64,000 nucleotides of DNA from Eunapius fragilis (lineage: Eukaryota > Porifera > Demospongiae > Spongillida > Spongillidae): positions 991,001 through 1,055,000 of the forward strand of contig OY811985.1 of assembly GCA_963681505.1 (NCBI GenBank), written 5' to 3'. Shown in pieces: positions 59,643 through 64,000 of the stretch (position 1 is the first letter of the stretch; every line of letters begins with the position of its first letter). The notes beneath the pieces were generated by a model. It did not search any database. It was not told the origin of the DNA and worked only from the letters and a program-made list of their open reading frames with translations. A program made the translations under genes and the position numbers.

Positions 59643-62600
59643 TCATTGACCATGTGACAGATCACAAGACTCCTCAGCAATTGTTTGTGACTGTGATGTA
59701 ATGTCACATGTATCATCATCACTCATCAAAACAGTTCTCCTGCAAGAAATGTCAGAGTAACACCCATTACACGCCCATCACACGCACACACACACACACA
59801 CACAGCTCACCGTCTCTGCAGCCTTGTACACTTTGGACATTCTTTGCCCGTGAAACATGTCTTGTGGTAACAGCACATACAGTCTGTAAGTTTTGGGAAG
59901 TGGCTATAAGTCAGTTGTATATACATGTAGACATATGCATGGCAGATATGCCAAGCATGACATATGCTATGCCCACCTCCACACAGCACACCCACCTCTA
60001 CACATGCTATGCCCACCTCCACACAGCACACCCACCTCTACATATGCTATGCCCACCTCCACACAGCACACCCACCTCTACATATGCTATGCCCACCTCC
60101 ACACAGCACACCCACCTCTACATATGCTATGTCCACCTCCACACAGCACACCCACCTCTACATATGCTATGCCCACCTCCACACAGCACACCCACCTCTA
60201 CATATGCTATGCCCACCTCCACACAGCACACCCACCTCTACATATGCTATGCCCACCTCCACACAGCACACCCACCTCTACAAGCTGCAACTTTCTCCAG
60301 CTCAAAGGGAAACAGAATGTCCTGATCATTCTTACAAAATTCGCACACGAATCCTTTTCCAAGGCAGGACTGCAAAACAGGTCTCGATAACTTCTTAGTT
60401 CACAAAGGCGGTGGTCTTTTTGTACACTACCCTACTTACCTGACATGACTTGATGTGTCTAACACCATCAGCCAACATGGAGCGAAGATGCTTCATACGC
60501 ATCCCTTGTACCTTGACCTGAGTGAAGGAGGGGGAGGGCGGAGTATGTTTGGGTGGGGCTTAGGAACTGCATGAGGCACACCTGCATGAAGTCATCCATT
60601 GAATAATGCAATGTGTCAGTTGTCCATGGTATGTAGCCATCATAGGTCCTGTTCAAACTGGTAGAAGGATTAGACACCTTACCTAGCTTGCTGCACATGT
60701 ATCCCACACCCACCCACTCACCCTTGTGCGGATGGATCCTTACAAGACCTGAGGTACTTCTTGACTGAAATCAGCTGTATTCTCAGGTCCTAGGACAAAA
60801 CCAAACTCACACACACATATGCAAACATGCAAACACACACACACACAACACACACACACACACTAAAGCTACTAACAATGTTACCAATACCCTGGCAGCA
60901 GACAATTGAGCGATCTTGGTACAGACGCGTGATGTCACCTTGAACACTGGGTCATAGTAAATCTTGCTCAACAGGTCTCTTGCAAAATTTGACACTGGCA
61001 ACCTAGAACATCAATATTGAGGGGCATCAACAAGTAGCTTAGCTCCCCAATAACAGCACACCTTTGCATCCTGAGCAAGCAAATTTAGCCCTACAGGCAG
61101 CGTTTAAGCAATCCCCCCCCCCCCCCCCCCAAAGCTCCATGTAATGGGCCTCCAATGATCAAATTTGAAACAGTGGTCACAAGTGATTCCACAGCAAAAG
61201 GTTTAAGACTCGGCCAGCAGTGCACCATCTGTACAGACAATGAGTATGCCCTTTGCCCTTTGGCTGCTCAATACAATACACACACCCCTTTTAGCCTAAC
61301 AATTAACTAAATGTATGTTTCATTTCATTGAAAAGTTAGACATTAGGTCATTAGGTTCTTGCTACATGTATCACATCCCCATTCCAAAGCTGGGGACGAA
61401 TTATTGGCCCCTGCACTTACCCCATGGCTACGGAATGTGGCTTATCATGCTCATACTGTACTAGGTGACAAGATAACAGAGAAACCTTTGAGGACTATGA
61501 CCATACAAACTTTATCTCATGTGAATGTTATTTCGTTTTCCATTTCAGTTACTCCACCTTGTTAGTTATACAGCCCTGGATTCTATGCACTTTTAAGAGA
61601 AAGCGCCTCTATCACGAATGACTCCAATTTAAGCATTGGTTATATTCCCTGAAGGTTTCTCAACCAAGTTATCCTATCTCTAGTGTTGTACAGCATGAGC
61701 ATGGCAAGCCACATTTCATAGCCATGGAGTCAATTAGGGCCTGATAACTCATCTGTAGTTCTGGAATGGGGACAATACCTAATGTGCTAAATGAAACACC
61801 CATGGTGTACAGAGTATGGAGGACCAGGTATACAGAGTATGGAGGACCAGGTATACAGAGTATGGAGGACCAGGTATACAGAGTATGGAGGACCAGGTAT
61901 ACAGAGTATGGAGGACCAGGTATACAGAGTATGGAGGACCAGGTATACAGAGTATGGAGGACCAGGTATACAGAGTATGGAGGACCAGGTATACAGAGTA
62001 TGGAGGACCAGGTATACAGAGTATGGAGGACCAGGTATACAGAGTATGGAGGACCAGGTATACAGAGTATGGAGGACCAGGTATACAGAGTATGGAGGAC
62101 CAGGTATACAGAGTATGGAGGACCAGGTATACAGAGTATGGAGGACCAGGTATACAGAGTATGGAGGACCAGGTATACAGAGTATGGAGGACCAGGTATA
62201 CAGAGTATGGAGGACCAGGTATACAGAGTATGGAGGACCAGGTATACAGAGTATGGAGGACAAGGTATACAGAGTATGGAGGACCAGGTGCAGTCCTCGT
62301 GGGGACTAGTAGACTATACCCTTACAATGCTCCTCCCCAGACCTCACTTTTTAAAAGACCAGTACTCCAAGACATAGGCCGGTACCACACAGAGACTACT
62401 GATGTGGCAGTTCTGACAGAAGTACTTCCCAGTGTAGTGACAGAAGCGGAAGTACCGAGAATAATTGGAATCCAAGGTCATACCACAACCAGTACATCTG
62501 TATCCTTGGGCTATGATGGCCTGCTCAAAGTTTCTGTGAAAGTATGGGTGATGAGGTGTGGGTGATGTGGAAGTGTGACAGTGAGGTGTGGATGATGTGG

Positions 62601-62980
62601 AAGTGTGACAGTGAGGTGTGGGCAAGGATTGCGATGGCAAGGTGTGGGTATGTGGCAATGGGGTGTGTGGCAATGGGGTGTGATGTGGTGATGGTGCTAT
62701 TGCGATAATGTGGCAGCCTACTTGGGAGCACTGAACACTTCCAGCAGGACCTTGGCCTGGGGAGGAGACCAATCATTGCTTCTTTTATTGTAGGCCTGAA
62801 AATAGACCCACCCCCTGACAACGAGGACCAATCAGAACACAGTTTGTCTCACGGCATCTAGTGACTTGAGCAGCTGTTCATCATCGCTCAGTGATACCAC
62901 CAGCTTTAAAGGCAACTGCAGATACTGAAGTGCGTGTGAGTGTGAGTGTTAGTACATGTGGTATTATGTGTGAGTGTGTG

Positions 62981-63032
<52 letters not shown>

Positions 63033-63933
63033 CCAGTGAGGAGAAGCCACTTACATTCAATACAGGCTTATATGGCTGCACATCCCTCGGCTGGTGACCA
63101 GCGAGGAACAGGAAGAGCTTGCGAGCTGCCTCTTCCCCAGTCCTTATGTCCTCTGGATGCTGCTCAGATGCCTCGCCGTTGTCATGGAGACTGTCTTGAG
63201 AAGACGGAGAGTTGTGGGAATCATAAAGACTGTTTCCATCAAGCTCCTCCCCCAGGCTGTCTACCTGCTGTTCAATGAGGTTTGACTTGTACTGTGTGAA
63301 ATGAGCAAGTACATGACACTAAGCACTCCATCACCTCCCTCCCCACCCTCTCCTCCCTCCAACAAGTACATGGCACTAAGCACTCCATCACCTCCCTCCC
63401 CACCCTCTCCTCCCTCCAAGTACATGGCACTAAGCACTCCATCACCTCCCTCACCACCCTCTCCTCCCTCCAACAAGTACATGGCACTAAGCACTCCATC
63501 ACCTCCCTCACCACCCTCTCCTCCCTCCAACAAGTACATGGCACTAAGCACTCCATCACCTCCCTCACCACCCTCTCCTCCCTCCAAGTACATGGCACTA
63601 AGCACTCCATCACCTCCCTCACCACCCTCTCCTCCCTCCAGCAAGTACGTGGCACTAAGCACTCACCTACAACCACAGCTCTCCCACACCACAAATGCAA
63701 GCATGCTGTACATAATATAACTGCATGCGTTAACATATGCACACACACACACACTCACACACATACTCACACACATACCTTCTCGATAGCAGTGAGGATG
63801 GCCTCTGACAAAGAGAAGTGGAGGTTCTCTCTGTCCAGTTCACTAGTGACCTGGAAGTAGTCCTTCTCCTCGGGGATGGTGGGGATATGTGACGATGAAG
63901 AGGTGGGCTGGGTGACTGCCGCCACCTTATACT
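59643..63933 (-). CDS. RUBCN: Rubicon, autophagy/endosome regulator; C-terminal ~437 aa, 5' end outside window
   Basis: Rubicon binds the class III PI3-kinase complex and Rab7 and restrains autophagosome maturation. Visible exons: 63933-63779, 63291-63055, 62924-62853, 62795-62722, 62533-62348, 61002-60891, 60789-60722, 60657-60582, 60517-60440, 60369-60282, 59883-59811 and 59739-59643. Phases agree throughout. [20 protein letters not shown] matches Rubicon ENAHFSISDSLIAAIE. The Rubicon-homology domain follows: [99 protein letters not shown]. The zinc-binding Cys/His spacing is largely kept, although around the 60282/59883 junction the human CxxCxxC cluster looks altered. The first visible exon starts in phase 1, so the gene continues beyond 64,000. 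Pacer (RUBCNL) is a less likely alternative. Confidence 0.88.
59960..60280. repeat. 40-bp minisatellite at a Rubicon splice donor
   Basis: Eight units of ACATATGCTATGCCCACCTC followed by CACACAGCACACCCACCTCT. The array starts at the donor of the 60369-60282 exon (T|GTAGAGGTGGG on the coding strand), and each unit repeats that donor-like GTAGAGGTGGG. Confidence 0.93.
61808..62289. repeat. 23-bp minisatellite, ~21 units, Rubicon intron
   Basis: GTATACAGAGTATGGAGGAC followed by CAG, almost invariant. Because the unit is 23 bp and lacks stops in several frames, it generates long open frames on both strands. These are artefacts. Confidence 0.97.
62985..63030. repeat. (TG)n microsatellite, Rubicon intron
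   Basis: About 45 bp of TG lies 25 bp from the donor of the 63291-63055 exon. Confidence 0.95.
63303..63660. repeat. 54/57-bp minisatellite next to a Rubicon splice acceptor
   Basis: Units of AAGTACATGGCACTAAGCAC, TCCATCACCTCCCTCACCAC and CCTCTCCTCCCTCCAAC, with AAC sometimes missing. Six to seven copies end about 10 bp from the acceptor at 63292-63293. Unit lengths divisible by three keep frames open, but they are intronic. Confidence 0.93.
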
Positions 63934-64000
63934 CTAATGGTAACAAACAACACATTATCACAATGCCAACCCTATTGATAATGGTGATGGTGTGGATGTG

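Noticed and set aside
59708..60398. 165-205-residue frames rich in His, Thr and Pro
   Set aside because: They are generated by the 40-bp minisatellite and run across Rubicon exons on the wrong strand.
61766..62565. Overlapping long frames on both strands ([20 protein letters not shown] type)
   Set aside because: They are produced by a 23-bp tandem repeat that lacks stops and lie in a Rubicon intron.
63301..63754. Pro/Ser-rich and Glu/Gly-rich frames near the right end
   Set aside because: The 54/57-bp repeat length keeps several frames open. The region lies between two phase-matched Rubicon exons.

Overview
This window is animal nuclear DNA, most likely from a sponge or another early-branching metazoan. 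The gene set is metazoan: RFC4, PHF14, mitochondrial ribosomal protein S24, a FUN14-domain protein, profilin, spermidine/spermine acetyltransferase, CDC20, PIN4, Rubicon and a giant cadherin. Genes are compact and intron-rich, with many introns of 50-100 nt, (CA)n microsatellites and intronic minisatellites are common, and degenerate retroelements are present. The sponge assignment is inference from gene style and transposon flavour; no marker gene was compared.

Layout. 1-1.5 kb is intergenic DNA with two copies of a hairpin transposon and a decayed copy of a larger repeat. 1,526-31,843 (minus) is one eight-exon gene for a 9,205-residue cadherin/LamG membrane protein, 18,648 nt of it in a single exon. 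32.26-35.2 kb (plus) is RFC4. 35.55-42.15 kb (minus) is PHF14 in 20 exons, with large minisatellites in its introns. 42.2-44.5 kb holds MRPS24 (+), a FUNDC1-like gene (-) and profilin (+). 44.8-50.5 kb is transposon-rich: a 3.9-kb inverted-repeat element, three foldback hairpins and related debris. 50.7-51.7 kb is an intronless seven-transmembrane receptor gene, 52.4-53.4 kb a polyamine acetyltransferase (SSAT) gene, 53.7-55.7 kb two convergent retroelement remnants, 55.9-58.7 kb CDC20 (+), 58.8-59.4 kb PIN4 (-), and 59.6-63.9 kb the C-terminal part of Rubicon (-), which runs off the right end.

Organisation. From 1.5 to 44.5 kb the genes form three head-to-head pairs (cadherin/RFC4, PHF14/MRPS24, FUNDC1/profilin, with 418, 75 and 123 bp between start codons), separated by short tail-to-tail junctions (345 and 106 bp). 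CDC20/PIN4 is a further tail-to-tail pair, 134 bp apart. Functions are mostly cell-cycle and housekeeping (RFC4, CDC20, PIN4, MRPS24), mitophagy/autophagy (FUNDC1, RUBCN), chromatin reading (PHF14), actin (profilin) and adhesion (cadherin). No operon-like functional linkage is evident.

Exon models were built by eye from GT-AG signals, reading-frame phase and remembered family sequences. Every complete model closes in frame, which supports it, but none was checked against transcripts.
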